Shown here: positions 1 to 7,800 of the stretch, piece by piece
Layout of the letters: each line of letters opens with the position of its first letter
Numbering within the stretch: the stretch's first letter is position 1
NCBI RefSeq assembly: GCF_020216065.1
Contig: NZ_JAIWNA010000008.1
Location: 241,634-305,633, forward strand
Reading direction: 5' to 3'
Length of the DNA: 64,000 nucleotides
Source: Nocardia rosealba
GTDB taxonomy: Bacteria > Actinomycetota > Actinomycetes > Mycobacteriales > Mycobacteriaceae
Translations under genes and position numbers: made by a program
The notes under the pieces: generated by a model
Database searches by the model: none
What the model was told of the DNA's origin: nothing
What the model saw: only the letters and a program-made list of their open reading frames with translations

Positions 1-77
1 GGGGGGCGCCCGCGCTCACCCCCCACGGGGGGGGGGGGGGGGGGGGGGGCCCCCCCGGGGCCCCCCCCCCCCGCTGC
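1..77. other. G/C homopolymer tract at the window edge
   Basis: The first 77 bases are almost entirely runs of G and C: a 23-base G run at 27-49, then 7 C, 4 G and 12 C up to position 72. Nothing codes here convincingly. The tract directly abuts the stop codon of the aryl carrier protein gene. It looks like low-quality sequence at a contig end rather than biology, and whatever gene follows the carrier protein in the operon is lost. Confidence 0.75.
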
Positions 78-299
78 TCACGCCAGCAGTTCGATCCACG
101 ACCCGAGTACGGGTTCGCCCGCGAGCGTGGGAAAGTCGATATCCGCATGACCAGCCGACCGCCATTTCTCCACCAGCGACATGATGCGCACCGAATCGAG
201 TCCGGCGTCGAGCAGATCGGTCTCGGCGCTCAGTTCGGTCGCCTCGACTCCCAGTACGGTGGCCACATCGGCGATCACCTGTTCGTCGGTCATGGTCAT
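78..299 (-). CDS. stand-alone aryl carrier protein (ArCP)
   Basis: A 73-residue carrier protein expected to be phosphopantetheinylated and to carry an aryl acid (2,3-dihydroxybenzoate or salicylate) in non-ribosomal siderophore assembly. The attachment serine is Ser36 in the motif GLDSVRIM. The downstream stretch DIDFPTLAGEP closely resembles the C-terminal ArCP domain of EntB/DhbB/VibB, although the isochorismatase domain of those proteins is absent. I chose ATG at 299 because it overlaps the stop of the siderophore-interacting protein gene (ATGA), which implies translational coupling; a second ATG lies six bases downstream. It is the last gene of the iron operon seen before the damaged window edge. 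Which siderophore it serves cannot be told from one carrier domain. Confidence 0.85.
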   Translation of the reverse strand: MTMTDEQVIADVATVLGVEATELSAETDLLDAGLDSVRIMSLVEKWRSAGHADIDFPTLAGEPVLGSWIELLA

Positions 300-1135
300 T
301 CCTCTCGATCGAAGTCGGCGACGCCGCGCTTCCAGTAGCCGGCGATGAGCGAGTCCTTGGGACCGATGCCCAGGTCGTCGCGGATGATCTTGCGGACACC
401 ACGCAGGCACCCGGCCTCCCCGGCGACCCAGGCGAAAACCCGGTGTCCGGCAGCGACTTTCACCTCGCGGACAGCCTGCTCGAGGATGTCGCTCGTGCCG
501 GGCGCCGCGTCACCCCGGTGCAGCCAGCGCACGGTCACGCCCGCGGGCGGGTCGAGGGGGATCTCCTCGGCGGGCCCGGCGACCTCGATGAATGCCCAAC
601 CGGTGGTGTCGCGCGGCATGCGCTCGAGCCAGCGGGCGATGGCGGGCAGCGCGGTGATGTCACCGGCGAGCAGATAGTCGTCGTAGGTCTCCGGGATGAC
701 GACGCCACCGGGCGGACCCGCGATGTGGACCTTGGTGCCCGGGGTCACCGCGGTGGCCCAGTCCGAGGCGAGACCGCCGGGGTGGATGACGAAATCGATG
801 TCGAGTTCGCCGTCCTCGACGCTGTGGCGGCGCACCGTGTACTCGCGCGAGATCGGTCGCGGGTTGCCCCACTCGAGCATCGTGCCGTCGAGCTTCGGCA
901 GCCGCAGCACGCCGTCTTCGCCCGGGAAGATCAGGCGCACATGCTCGTCCGGCACATAGCTGTGGAACTTCGCGATGTCCGGGCCGCCGAAGGTGATCCG
1001 CAGCAGTGCCGCGCCAACGGGCACGACCCGCAACACCTCCACTTCCTGCAGGCCGATCGGGTACGGCACCTTGGCGTAGTGGTCCCCGGCGAGCACCTCG
1101 GCGATGTTCGCGGCGTAGTCACTGCGATCCTTCAC
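296..1135 (-). CDS. siderophore-interacting protein, FAD-dependent ferric-siderophore reductase (ViuB/SIP type)
   Basis: A 279-residue cytoplasmic flavoprotein of the SIP family, which reduces imported ferric siderophore so that iron is released. The N-terminal FAD-binding barrel carries the REYTVRR signature (97-103) and HPGGLASDWA (118-127). The NAD(P)H-binding half begins near AGDITALPAI (157-166) and ends with the typical YWKRG (267-271). The GTG start at 1135 is supported by AGGA six bases upstream. It overlaps the exporter gene by 17 bases and the carrier protein gene by 4, so it belongs to one tightly packed operon. Family assignment is firm; the natural siderophore is not known. Confidence 0.93.
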   Translation of the reverse strand: MKDRSDYAANIAEVLAGDHYAKVPYPIGLQEVEVLRVVPVGAALLRITFGGPDIAKFHSYVPDEHVRLIFPGEDGVLRLPKLDGTMLEWGNPRPISREYTVRRHSVEDGELDIDFVIHPGGLASDWATAVTPGTKVHIAGPPGGVVIPETYDDYLLAGDITALPAIARWLERMPRDTTGWAFIEVAGPAEEIPLDPPAGVTVRWLHRGDAAPGTSDILEQAVREVKVAAGHRVFAWVAGEAGCLRGVRKIIRDDLGIGPKDSLIAGYWKRGVADFDREE

Positions 1136-2351
1136 CGTTTTCCTTTCTGTGCAGTGGCCCGGCGACGAGCGCCATCAGGCCGGTGAGTACCAGGACGGCG
1201 ACGCCGTAGAACACGAGCGCGCGTCCGGGTTCGAAGGTCTGGCCGACGAATCCGGCCACCATGGAGCCGACCGCGGTGCCGGCGACGGACTGCACCATCA
1301 GCAGGCCCGACATCCGTCCGCGCATGTGGTCGGGCGCGGCCTGCTGCAGCATCGTGTAACGCAGCACCATGTTCACGGCTCTGGCCAGGCCGAATCCGGC
1401 CAGCCCGAGAAACACCAGCGCGGCGTGCGACCACAGTCCGGCCGCGATCACGCCGATCGGCATCAGTCCGAGCGAGATCAGCAGCGCCCGACCGGTGTGC
1501 GCGCGCCCCATCCAGCCGCTGGTCAGCGTGCCGAGCACCGCACCGGCGCCGGGTGCCGCGTAGAGCAGGCCGAGGGTGCCCGGCCCCGCGTCGAGTTCGA
1601 CATCGGCGAAGGCGGGCAGCAGCACCAGCGGGCCGCTGACGAGCATCCCGATCAGCCCGGTGAGCAGAATGAGCCGGATGGACTCGTGCCGCACCGCGAA
1701 CGCGATACCCGCCACCAGCTCACGGACCGGGTTCTCCAAATCGCGTTGCGGTGGCGGCGACGGGCCGATGGCGGTGATCAGCCCGACGGTCGCGGTGGTC
1801 GCGAGGGCGCAGAGGAAATAGGCCGTGGCCACACCGGTTTTCGCGACGAGCAGGCCGGCGAACGCCGGGGTGATCATGGTGCCGAGGTCGGTGGTCAGCG
1901 AGACCAGAGCACCCGCGGCCGCGACTTTTTCACGTCCGACGAGCACCGGGACCATGGCCATCAGCGCCGAACCGCTCACCCCGCCCGCGAGACCGTCGAC
2001 GACCGCCGCGAGATAGATGGCGGACAGGAACGGCTCGGGCAGTACGGCATTCACCCCGAGGATCAGGAAGCCGATACCGGCCGCGCTGCGCGACCACTGG
2101 ATCACTGTCCGGCGGTCGTACCGGTCGGCGACCACCCCGCCCGCGAGACTGCCCGCGAACAGGGCGACCGCGGTGGTGGTGGCGACCCCGGCCACCTGCA
2201 CACTCGATCCGGTCAGCTGATAGATCTGCAGCGGCAGGGCGACCATGAGCAACCCGATGCCGAGTACCGACACCAGCCGCGCCGCGAACGCGCACCGGAA
2301 GGGGCGCGACGCCCGCAGCGGGCTGAGGTCGATGAGCAGTCCCGACGTCAC
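1119..2351 (-). CDS. MFS transporter, EntS-like siderophore exporter
   Basis: A 410-residue twelve-helix major facilitator protein. The N-terminus (LLIDLSPLRASRPFR) and the loop motif GGVVADRYDRRTV (71-83) resemble E. coli EntS, the enterobactin exporter, more than drug exporters. The position inside a siderophore uptake and reduction operon fits export of the apo-siderophore across the inner membrane. The GTG start at 2351 overlaps the stop of the binding-protein gene (GTGA), indicating coupling. The export direction and substrate are inferred from family and context only. Confidence 0.85.
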   Translation of the reverse strand: MTSGLLIDLSPLRASRPFRCAFAARLVSVLGIGLLMVALPLQIYQLTGSSVQVAGVATTTAVALFAGSLAGGVVADRYDRRTVIQWSRSAAGIGFLILGVNAVLPEPFLSAIYLAAVVDGLAGGVSGSALMAMVPVLVGREKVAAAGALVSLTTDLGTMITPAFAGLLVAKTGVATAYFLCALATTATVGLITAIGPSPPPQRDLENPVRELVAGIAFAVRHESIRLILLTGLIGMLVSGPLVLLPAFADVELDAGPGTLGLLYAAPGAGAVLGTLTSGWMGRAHTGRALLISLGLMPIGVIAAGLWSHAALVFLGLAGFGLARAVNMVLRYTMLQQAAPDHMRGRMSGLLMVQSVAGTAVGSMVAGFVGQTFEPGRALVFYGVAVLVLTGLMALVAGPLHRKENGEGSQ

Positions 2352-3361
2352 CGGAAACGTTCCACGAGCAGATCGAGTGTCGCCATGACGGTGCGGTAGT
2401 CCGGACGCGAGCTGGTGGCGGGGAGTTCGAAGACCTTGCCCGCCTCGAACGACGGCAGCGAGGCGTAGAGCGGATCGGCGCGCAGCTCTTCGAGCGAACG
2501 TCCGCCGCTGAGCGGGATGGTGAACAGCACCGGCGCGTCGATCACCGTGCTGAGCAGCTCCGGGCTGAAGCTGATGAAGTCGGCGCTCTGCTCCTTGGCG
2601 GGGTTTCCGGCCTTGGCCTCCACCTGCGTGTCCAGCGTGAAACCGACTTCGGCGAGCAGCGCGGGCAGCGCGGCGGTCGGCACGAAGACCGTCGGCTTCT
2701 GACTCTTGATCGACTGGAACACCGTCGTCGCGCCGACGGGCGGCTTGATCTTGCTCTTGGCCTCGGACAGCTTGGCCTGGTAGTTCGCGATCAAGGTGTC
2801 GACATTGGCCGGCTTGTTCACGGTCTCGGCGATGAACCGCAGCTGGTCCTGCCAGTTGGTTGTCTCGGTCGGCATCAGCACGGTCGGGGCGATGGCGCTG
2901 AGCTGGTCGTAGGCATTCACCGACTGCTGGCCGGGGTAGCCCTGGCCACCGCCGATGATCAGATCGGGACGCTGGGCGGCGATGAACTCGAGGTTGATGT
3001 TGTCACCGGACGGAACGGCCTGTGTCCCTTGTGCCTTGGCGTCATCGGCCCAGCCGGTCGGGAACTCGCCCGGCTTGGTCGGCACACCGAGCAGGCGCGG
3101 GTCGGCCGCGACGACGGGCGCCTCGAGGTCGTAGAGGTAACCGGCCAGGTTGCCGTTGAGCACGACGATGCGCTGCGGATCGGCGGGCACCTTGATGGGG
3201 CCCTTCGCGGACGGCACCTCGCGTGGGCCGGAATCGGCGGAGTTCGACGACGAGTCACCGCACCCGGCGAGCACCGCGACCAGCGCGAGAACCGGGACGA
3301 CGAGGGCGGCGCGAAGCCGGCCCGGGGAACGGTTGGTGAACATGGACGGGGTTTTCCTCAT
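2348..3361 (-). CDS. iron-siderophore ABC transporter substrate-binding lipoprotein (FepB-like)
   Basis: A 337-residue exported lipoprotein. A basic N-terminus and hydrophobic stretch lead to a lipobox LAGC (31-34), so Cys34 would be lipid-anchored outside the inner membrane. The rest is a class III periplasmic-binding fold with typical phrases such as PQRIVVLNGN and a long helix linking two lobes. It should capture ferric siderophore for the adjacent permeases. A second in-frame ATG at residue 7 is a possible start. The gap to the upstream ATPase gene is only 4 bases. Confidence 0.92.
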   Translation of the reverse strand: MRKTPSMFTNRSPGRLRAALVVPVLALVAVLAGCGDSSSNSADSGPREVPSAKGPIKVPADPQRIVVLNGNLAGYLYDLEAPVVAADPRLLGVPTKPGEFPTGWADDAKAQGTQAVPSGDNINLEFIAAQRPDLIIGGGQGYPGQQSVNAYDQLSAIAPTVLMPTETTNWQDQLRFIAETVNKPANVDTLIANYQAKLSEAKSKIKPPVGATTVFQSIKSQKPTVFVPTAALPALLAEVGFTLDTQVEAKAGNPAKEQSADFISFSPELLSTVIDAPVLFTIPLSGGRSLEELRADPLYASLPSFEAGKVFELPATSSRPDYRTVMATLDLLVERFR

Positions 3362-3365
3362 TTCT

Positions 3366-4178
3366 TCAGTGCACCGGTGCGGCGTTCTCGGCCAGCGGAA
3401 TCACCAGCGGCGTCCCGGTTTCCGGGTCGTCGACGATGCGGCAGCGCAGCGAGAACACCTCGTGGACCAGGTCCGCGGTGACGATGTCGGCGGGGGTGCC
3501 GGTGGCGACGATCCGCCCGTCGCGCATGGCGATCAGGTGGTCGGCGTAGCGGAAGGCGTGATTGAGGTCGTGCAGTACGGCGACGACGGTGCGTTCCGAT
3601 TCGCGGTTGAGCGCGCGGCACAGGTCGAGCAGCTGGATCTGGTAGGCGATGTCGAGAAAGGTGGTCGGCTCGTCGAGCAGGATGATTGGCGTCTGCTGGG
3701 CGAGCACCATCGAGATCCAGACCCGTTGCCGTTGACCGCCCGACAGTTCGTCGACCGGGCGGGCCGACAGCTCGGCGACGCCGGTGGCCGCCATCGCCGC
3801 CGCCACCGCCTCCTCGTCGGCCTTGGACCACTGCCGCAGCAGCGTCTGGTGCGGATAGCGGCCGCGCGCGACGAGGTCGGCCACCCGGATGCCGTCGGGT
3901 GCGGTGGAGGTCTGGGGGAGCAGGCCGATCTGACGAGCCAGCTCCTTGGCCGGATAGTCCGTCACCGGCTTGCCGTCGAGCAGCACCTTCCCGGATTCCG
4001 GGGCGAGCAGGCGGGCGAGCGCGCGCAGCAGGGTGGACTTGCCGCAGGCGTTCGGGCCGATGATCACGGTGAACTTGCCGTCCGGGATGTCTACGCAGAG
4101 TTGGTCGCTGATCGTTCGGCCCTTGTACCCGAGGCGGACCTGGTCGGCGCGCAACCGCGCGGCGTGAGTGTCGTTCAT
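3366..4178 (-). CDS. iron-siderophore ABC transporter ATP-binding protein (FepC-like)
   Basis: A 270-residue ABC ATPase that powers siderophore import. Walker A is GPNACGKST (41-49), the Q-loop Gln is at 89, the signature is LSGGQRQRVW (145-154) and Walker B is ILLDEPTTFLD (166-176), the arrangement usual for FepC/FhuC. The reading frame is open well upstream of the chosen ATG at 4178, but that extension lies inside the permease gene in another frame and does not resemble protein, so I rejected it. It sits between permease and binding-protein genes with gaps of 8 and 4 bases. Confidence 0.95.
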   Translation of the reverse strand: MNDTHAARLRADQVRLGYKGRTISDQLCVDIPDGKFTVIIGPNACGKSTLLRALARLLAPESGKVLLDGKPVTDYPAKELARQIGLLPQTSTAPDGIRVADLVARGRYPHQTLLRQWSKADEEAVAAAMAATGVAELSARPVDELSGGQRQRVWISMVLAQQTPIILLDEPTTFLDIAYQIQLLDLCRALNRESERTVVAVLHDLNHAFRYADHLIAMRDGRIVATGTPADIVTADLVHEVFSLRCRIVDDPETGTPLVIPLAENAAPVH

Positions 4179-4186
4179 GTCGCTTC

Positions 4187-5242
4187 CTATTTCCGTCGCG
4201 CTTCGGCGACGAGCAGATACGCCAGGTACAGGCCGCCGATCGAACCGGTGACGATGCCGACCGGGATGGTGGTCGGGGCGAAGGCGTGCTGGGCGATCCA
4301 GTCGCAGGTGACCAGCAGGGTCGCGCCCATCACCGCCGCCGGAACCAGCGCGATCGACGGGGTGCGGGTGAGCTTGCGCGCCAGATGCGGTGCCGCAAGG
4401 GCGACGAAGGCGATCGGCCCGGCCACAGCCGTTGCCAGCGAGGTGAATCCGACGCTGAGCGCGATCAGCCAGCCGGTGGCCTTGCCCGCGTCGAGCCCGA
4501 GGGCGCGGGCGGTGTCGTCGCCGAGTTCGAGGATCTGCAGACGCGGCGCGGCCGGGATCAGGGCCACCGCCAGCACGGCGAGCACGATCATGGTCGGCGC
4601 GACCTGCGGCCACGACAACCCGTTGAGCGAACCCGCACCCCAGGCCGCGGCCGACATCGCCGCGTCGAGGTCGGCCCGCATGATCAGCCAGGTGTTGACC
4701 GACGCGAGCATCGCGCTCACGCCGATACCGACGATGATCAGGCGGAACCCGGTCACGTTGTGCCGGAAGGCGAGCAGGTGGATGACCAGCGCGGCGCCGA
4801 GGCCACCGACCATCGCGCCCGCCGCAGTCTGGAAACTCCCGCCGCCGAGGGTCAGGATCACCAGGAGCGCGCCGGTGTAGGCGCCGGTGCTGAACCCGAT
4901 GATGTCGGGGCTGCCGAGGGGATTGCGGGTGACCGACTGCAGGATCGCGCCACTCACACCGAGCGCCGCGCCGAGGGCGAGCGCCAGCAGAATGCGCGGC
5001 AGCCGCCAATCGAAAACCACCAGCCGATCGAAGCGTTCGTCACCGATGAACAGCGCGCGGAGCACACGCGGCGCCGGGATCTCGAAATCGCCGCTACCCA
5101 GGGCGAATACCGCGGTCGCCAGGGCAATGGCCAGCAGGATCGCGCACACCACAAGCGTGCGCACACCGATCCTCGCCGTGAGACCCGTGCGCCCGGGGCG
5201 CACCACCAGCATGGTGCGACCGAAATCGATCTTCGTGCTCAT
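4187..5242 (-). CDS. iron-siderophore ABC transporter permease (FepG/FecCD family)
   Basis: A 351-residue polytopic membrane protein of the FecCD family. Family landmarks are WRLPRILLALALGAALGVSG, then SVTRNPLGSPDIIGFSTGA and the coupling region AGPIAFVALAAPHLAR, which contacts the ATPase. It should pair with the neighbouring permease to form a heterodimeric channel. The ATG at 5242 overlaps the stop of the upstream permease (ATGA), and the open frame upstream of it is only a shadow of that gene. The gap to the ATPase gene is 8 bases. Confidence 0.94.
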   Translation of the reverse strand: MSTKIDFGRTMLVVRPGRTGLTARIGVRTLVVCAILLAIALATAVFALGSGDFEIPAPRVLRALFIGDERFDRLVVFDWRLPRILLALALGAALGVSGAILQSVTRNPLGSPDIIGFSTGAYTGALLVILTLGGGSFQTAAGAMVGGLGAALVIHLLAFRHNVTGFRLIIVGIGVSAMLASVNTWLIMRADLDAAMSAAAWGAGSLNGLSWPQVAPTMIVLAVLAVALIPAAPRLQILELGDDTARALGLDAGKATGWLIALSVGFTSLATAVAGPIAFVALAAPHLARKLTRTPSIALVPAAVMGATLLVTCDWIAQHAFAPTTIPVGIVTGSIGGLYLAYLLVAEARRK

Positions 5243-6237
5243 GCCGCGGCCCCCACTCGTGAACGGCGCGCCAGCCAGATCAGCATCGGCGCGCCGAGGA
5301 ACGCCGTGACCAGCCCCGCGGGCACCTCGTCCGGGCGAATGATGATGCGGCCCAGCACATCCGCCGTGAGGACGAGCAGCGGCGCCAGCACCAGCGAGTA
5401 CGCGAAGATCCAGCGCTGATCGGGACCGACCAGCCAGCGGGCGATGTGCGGAACCGCGAGACCGACGAAGGCGATCGGACCGACCGCAGCCGTCGCGGTA
5501 CCGCACAACAGCACCAATGCCAGCGCGGTGAGCAGCCGCGTGCGGTTGACGTGCACGCCGAGCGACCGGGCCAGATCGTCACCGAGGGCAACGGCATTGA
5601 GCGACCGCGCGCAGACGGCGGCGATCAGCAGCCCGACCACGATGAACGGTGCGGCGCCCGCGATGATGTCGAATCCGCGCCCGGTGAGCGAACCGGCGTC
5701 CCAGCGGCGCATCTCGTCGAAAGCCTTGGGGTCGAGCAGGATCAGGCCGCGCGTGAGCCCGCCGAGTACGGCGGTGGCGGCCACTCCGGCCAGCGTGAGC
5801 CGGATCGGGTCGGTACCGGTGTGCCCCGCGGTACCGAGCCGGTACACGACCACCGACACCAGCGCGGCTCCGGCGAAGCCGAACCAGACGTAAGACGTGA
5901 TCTCCTCCACACCGAGCAACCCGACGGCGACCGTGATCGCGAAGGCGGCACCGGCATTCACGCCGAGCAGTCCCGGGTCGGCCAGCGGGTTACGGGTGAG
6001 TCCCTGCATCAGGCAGCCCGCGACGCCGAGTGCCAGCCCGGCGAGTAGCCCGAGAACCGTTCGCGGCAGCCGGTATTCGATGACGGTGACGTGGTCGGGC
6101 GTGGTCGCGGCGCTGGTCAGCGCCTGCCAGACCTCGCCGACCGGAATCGATTTCGTGCCGACCAGCAGGCTCAGCAGACAGGCCGCGGTCAGCAGCGCCA
6201 CCGTCAGCAACCAGCCGAACCAGCGCGGACTTCTCAT
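5239..6237 (-). CDS. iron-siderophore ABC transporter permease (FepD/FecCD family)
   Basis: A 332-residue FecCD-family permease, the first gene of the minus-strand iron operon. It shows a leading transmembrane helix, YRLPRTVLGLLAGLALGVAG, the QGLTRNPLADPGLLGVNAGA loop and GPIAFVGLAVPHIARWLVG before the last helices. The ATG at 6237 is preceded by a purine-rich GAGAGA. An IdeR-like box (6287-6305) lies about 50 bases upstream, which implies repression in iron-replete cells. Confidence 0.94.
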   Translation of the reverse strand: MRSPRWFGWLLTVALLTAACLLSLLVGTKSIPVGEVWQALTSAATTPDHVTVIEYRLPRTVLGLLAGLALGVAGCLMQGLTRNPLADPGLLGVNAGAAFAITVAVGLLGVEEITSYVWFGFAGAALVSVVVYRLGTAGHTGTDPIRLTLAGVAATAVLGGLTRGLILLDPKAFDEMRRWDAGSLTGRGFDIIAGAAPFIVVGLLIAAVCARSLNAVALGDDLARSLGVHVNRTRLLTALALVLLCGTATAAVGPIAFVGLAVPHIARWLVGPDQRWIFAYSLVLAPLLVLTADVLGRIIIRPDEVPAGLVTAFLGAPMLIWLARRSRVGAAA

Positions 6238-6286
6238 CAGGGATCTCTCTCATATGGAACCGTGTCACGAGGAGGGTAGCTCATGT

Positions 6287-6305
6287 TTAGGTGAGCCTAG
6301 GCTTA
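6287..6305. promoter_or_regulatory. IdeR/DtxR-like iron box 1 (importer side)
   Basis: The 19-base site TTAGGTGAGCCTAGGCTTA matches the IdeR consensus (TTAGGTTAGSCTAACCTAA) at about 15 positions, counting S as a match. It lies about 50 bases upstream of the first permease gene, where a bound repressor would block the minus-strand iron operon. Identification is by consensus comparison only. Confidence 0.75.
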
Positions 6306-6329
6306 TTCAAAGTTAGCTAGGGCAAGGTC

Positions 6330-6358
6330 TTGATAGGTGAGCCTAACCTGTCTACAGT
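6330..6358 (+). promoter_or_regulatory. sigmaA-type promoter of the porin pair
   Basis: The -35 element TTGATA (6330-6335) and -10 element TACAGT (6353-6358) are separated by exactly 17 bases and point toward the porin genes. IdeR box 2 occupies the spacer. Transcription would start near 6365, giving a leader of about 50 bases before the ATG at 6415. Confidence 0.6.
6333..6351. promoter_or_regulatory. IdeR/DtxR-like iron box 2 overlapping the porin promoter
   Basis: The 19-base site ATAGGTGAGCCTAACCTGT matches the IdeR consensus at about 15 of 19 positions, including an intact AGCCTAACCT core. It overlaps the -35 element and fills the spacer of the promoter called at 6330-6358, so bound repressor would exclude RNA polymerase from the porin genes. 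Confidence 0.78.
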
Positions 6359-6414
6359 CCGAGCTGTTCAAGATCGGTGCGAATCGGTCACAACAGTTGA
6401 TGAGGACATCCACG

Positions 6415-7053
6415 ATGCGAAAAATGCTTGCGGCCACTGCGCTGGCCACGGCCGCGCTGGCCGTTGTCGGCGGAACGGCGAGTGCGGACACCTTCGTTCC
6501 GCTGCCCGACGGCGAGAAGGCCGGCCCCGGTGTGTTGATCAAGCGGGTTGCGGAAAGCGCCCTGATCTCGCCGTCCATGGCGGCCAACGGCGCAGGCCGC
6601 GTGGCGTGGGTGAGCGGAACCGTGCTGGCCGAGGTGGCCGAGACCCCGAAGGGTGAGCCCCGCCCGTTCGTCGGCGGCAACGGCGCGCCCGGCACCAACA
6701 ACTCCTCCACGCACGGTTCTTCGCGCGTGAGCACCGGCTACATCGTCGGCTGCCAGGTGAGCATCGCCGACGACGCGATCTCGGCGGGTGTCTCCGGCGG
6801 CATCAACACCAGCGGCGTGAACGCGGGTGCCTCCATCGGCGTCAAGCTCGGCCCCGGCGAGGTGAAGTTCATCGGCATCGAGGGCTTCGACATCGTCGAG
6901 AAGGGCAACTACCACATCAGCTACAAGGACGTGGAGCTGCAGATCCAGGGCTGCGCCGGTTACGCGCAGGCCCGCGCCTACACCGTCGTGGAGATCATCG
7001 GCGACAACTACTCCAAGACCTCCCTCTACGGTGCCCCGTTCAGCATCGGCTGA
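6415..7053 (+). CDS. MspA/NfpA-family mycomembrane porin, first of a pair
   Basis: A 212-residue secreted porin subunit. A signal peptide ends TASA|DTF after residue 24, leaving about 188 residues. The C-terminal phrase SLYGAPFSIG aligns with the TYGEPWNMN end of MspA, and GYIVGCQVSI corresponds to the central strand of that family. MspA-family subunits assemble into octameric channels across the mycolic-acid outer membrane; Nocardia NfpA and NfpB form a hetero-oligomer, and this gene pair fits that type. Cys113 and Cys180 could form a disulfide. I chose ATG 6415 because GAGGA lies 8 bases upstream; ATG 6400 lacks such a site. The upstream promoter overlaps an IdeR-like box, so the porin is probably induced by iron limitation. 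Confidence 0.88.
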   Translation: MRKMLAATALATAALAVVGGTASADTFVPLPDGEKAGPGVLIKRVAESALISPSMAANGAGRVAWVSGTVLAEVAETPKGEPRPFVGGNGAPGTNNSSTHGSSRVSTGYIVGCQVSIADDAISAGVSGGINTSGVNAGASIGVKLGPGEVKFIGIEGFDIVEKGNYHISYKDVELQIQGCAGYAQARAYTVVEIIGDNYSKTSLYGAPFSIG

Positions 7054-7087
7054 CCTGTCGCCCTTCTCGACGAATAGGAACAACTCC

Positions 7088-7753
7088 ATGACCATCTTCA
7101 CGAAGGCCGGTGCCCGTCTGGCCGGCGCCGCCGCGGCCACGACTGTCGCGCTCGGCCTCTTCTCCACCGGCGCCGCCAACGCCGACACCTTCATCCCGCT
7201 GCCGGGCGGAGAGCTCACCCAGACCCTGCCCGACGGCACCGCGGTGACCATCCGTCTGGTCGGCGAATCGGTGAACATCAGCCCCTCCATGGGCGCGACT
7301 CCCTTGCATCGCAATGTCTGGGCCTCCGGCCGGGCCGAGGTGCAGGTCCACGCCGAGCACAAGGGCGTCAAGATCTCCCCCGGATACGTCGTCGGCTGCC
7401 AGGTCGACATCTCCGGCGGCAACGCCACCGGTGGTGCCAACGGCGCGGTGAACAACTCGGGCAACGGCAGCGGCGGCGTGACCTCCGGTGGCAACCTGAC
7501 CCTCGGCCCCGGCCAGGCGTCGACCTTCTGGCTGCTCCAGGTCGAGGGCCCCGATGCCTACGGCGAGGAGAGCTACGTGCCCGCCATCAAGTTCTTCGGC
7601 CAGGAAGGTTCGGTCACCTGGGCCGACTCGACCCTCGGCCTCTCGGGCTGCGCCGGCTACGCCCAGGCGCGTGCCTTCGTCTCCGTCGAGGTGACCACCC
7701 AGTTCGGTCGCTCGGAGCTGCGCCTGTGGGGCCAGCCGTTCAGCCTCGGCTGA
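7088..7753 (+). CDS. MspA/NfpB-family mycomembrane porin, second of a pair
   Basis: A 221-residue paralogue of the preceding porin. The signal peptide ends AANA|DTF after residue 32, and the mature chain again starts DTFIPLPGG and ends LRLWGQPFSLG. Cys104 (VVGCQV) and Cys188 (SGCAGYAQARA) match the two cysteines of the first porin. ATG 7088 is preceded by AGGAA at 7076-7080. The 34-base gap to the first porin, with no promoter visible in it, suggests one transcript and a hetero-oligomeric channel. Compared with its partner it has a Gly/Asn-rich loop (GGNATGGANG and onward), which could line or cap the pore. Confidence 0.88.
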   Translation: MTIFTKAGARLAGAAAATTVALGLFSTGAANADTFIPLPGGELTQTLPDGTAVTIRLVGESVNISPSMGATPLHRNVWASGRAEVQVHAEHKGVKISPGYVVGCQVDISGGNATGGANGAVNNSGNGSGGVTSGGNLTLGPGQASTFWLLQVEGPDAYGEESYVPAIKFFGQEGSVTWADSTLGLSGCAGYAQARAFVSVEVTTQFGRSELRLWGQPFSLG

Positions 7754-7759
7754 TGCCAC

Positions 7760-7796
7760 GGGCCCCGCGGGGAGCTGCGCGCTCCCGGCGGGGCCC
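7760..7796. terminator. hairpin terminator between convergent porin and MFS genes
   Basis: A 16-base stem (7760-7775 with 7781-7796, one mismatch) closes a 5-base loop. It lies 7 bases after the second porin stop and just before the end of the convergent MFS gene, so it can serve both directions. No T tract follows, as is common in high-GC actinobacteria. Confidence 0.75.
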
Positions 7797-7800
7797 CGGC

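Noticed and set aside
1149..2399. Open frame of 416 codons on the plus strand
   Set aside because: It mirrors the EntS-like exporter gene; the translation is rich in Gly, Arg, Asp and His without any family resemblance.
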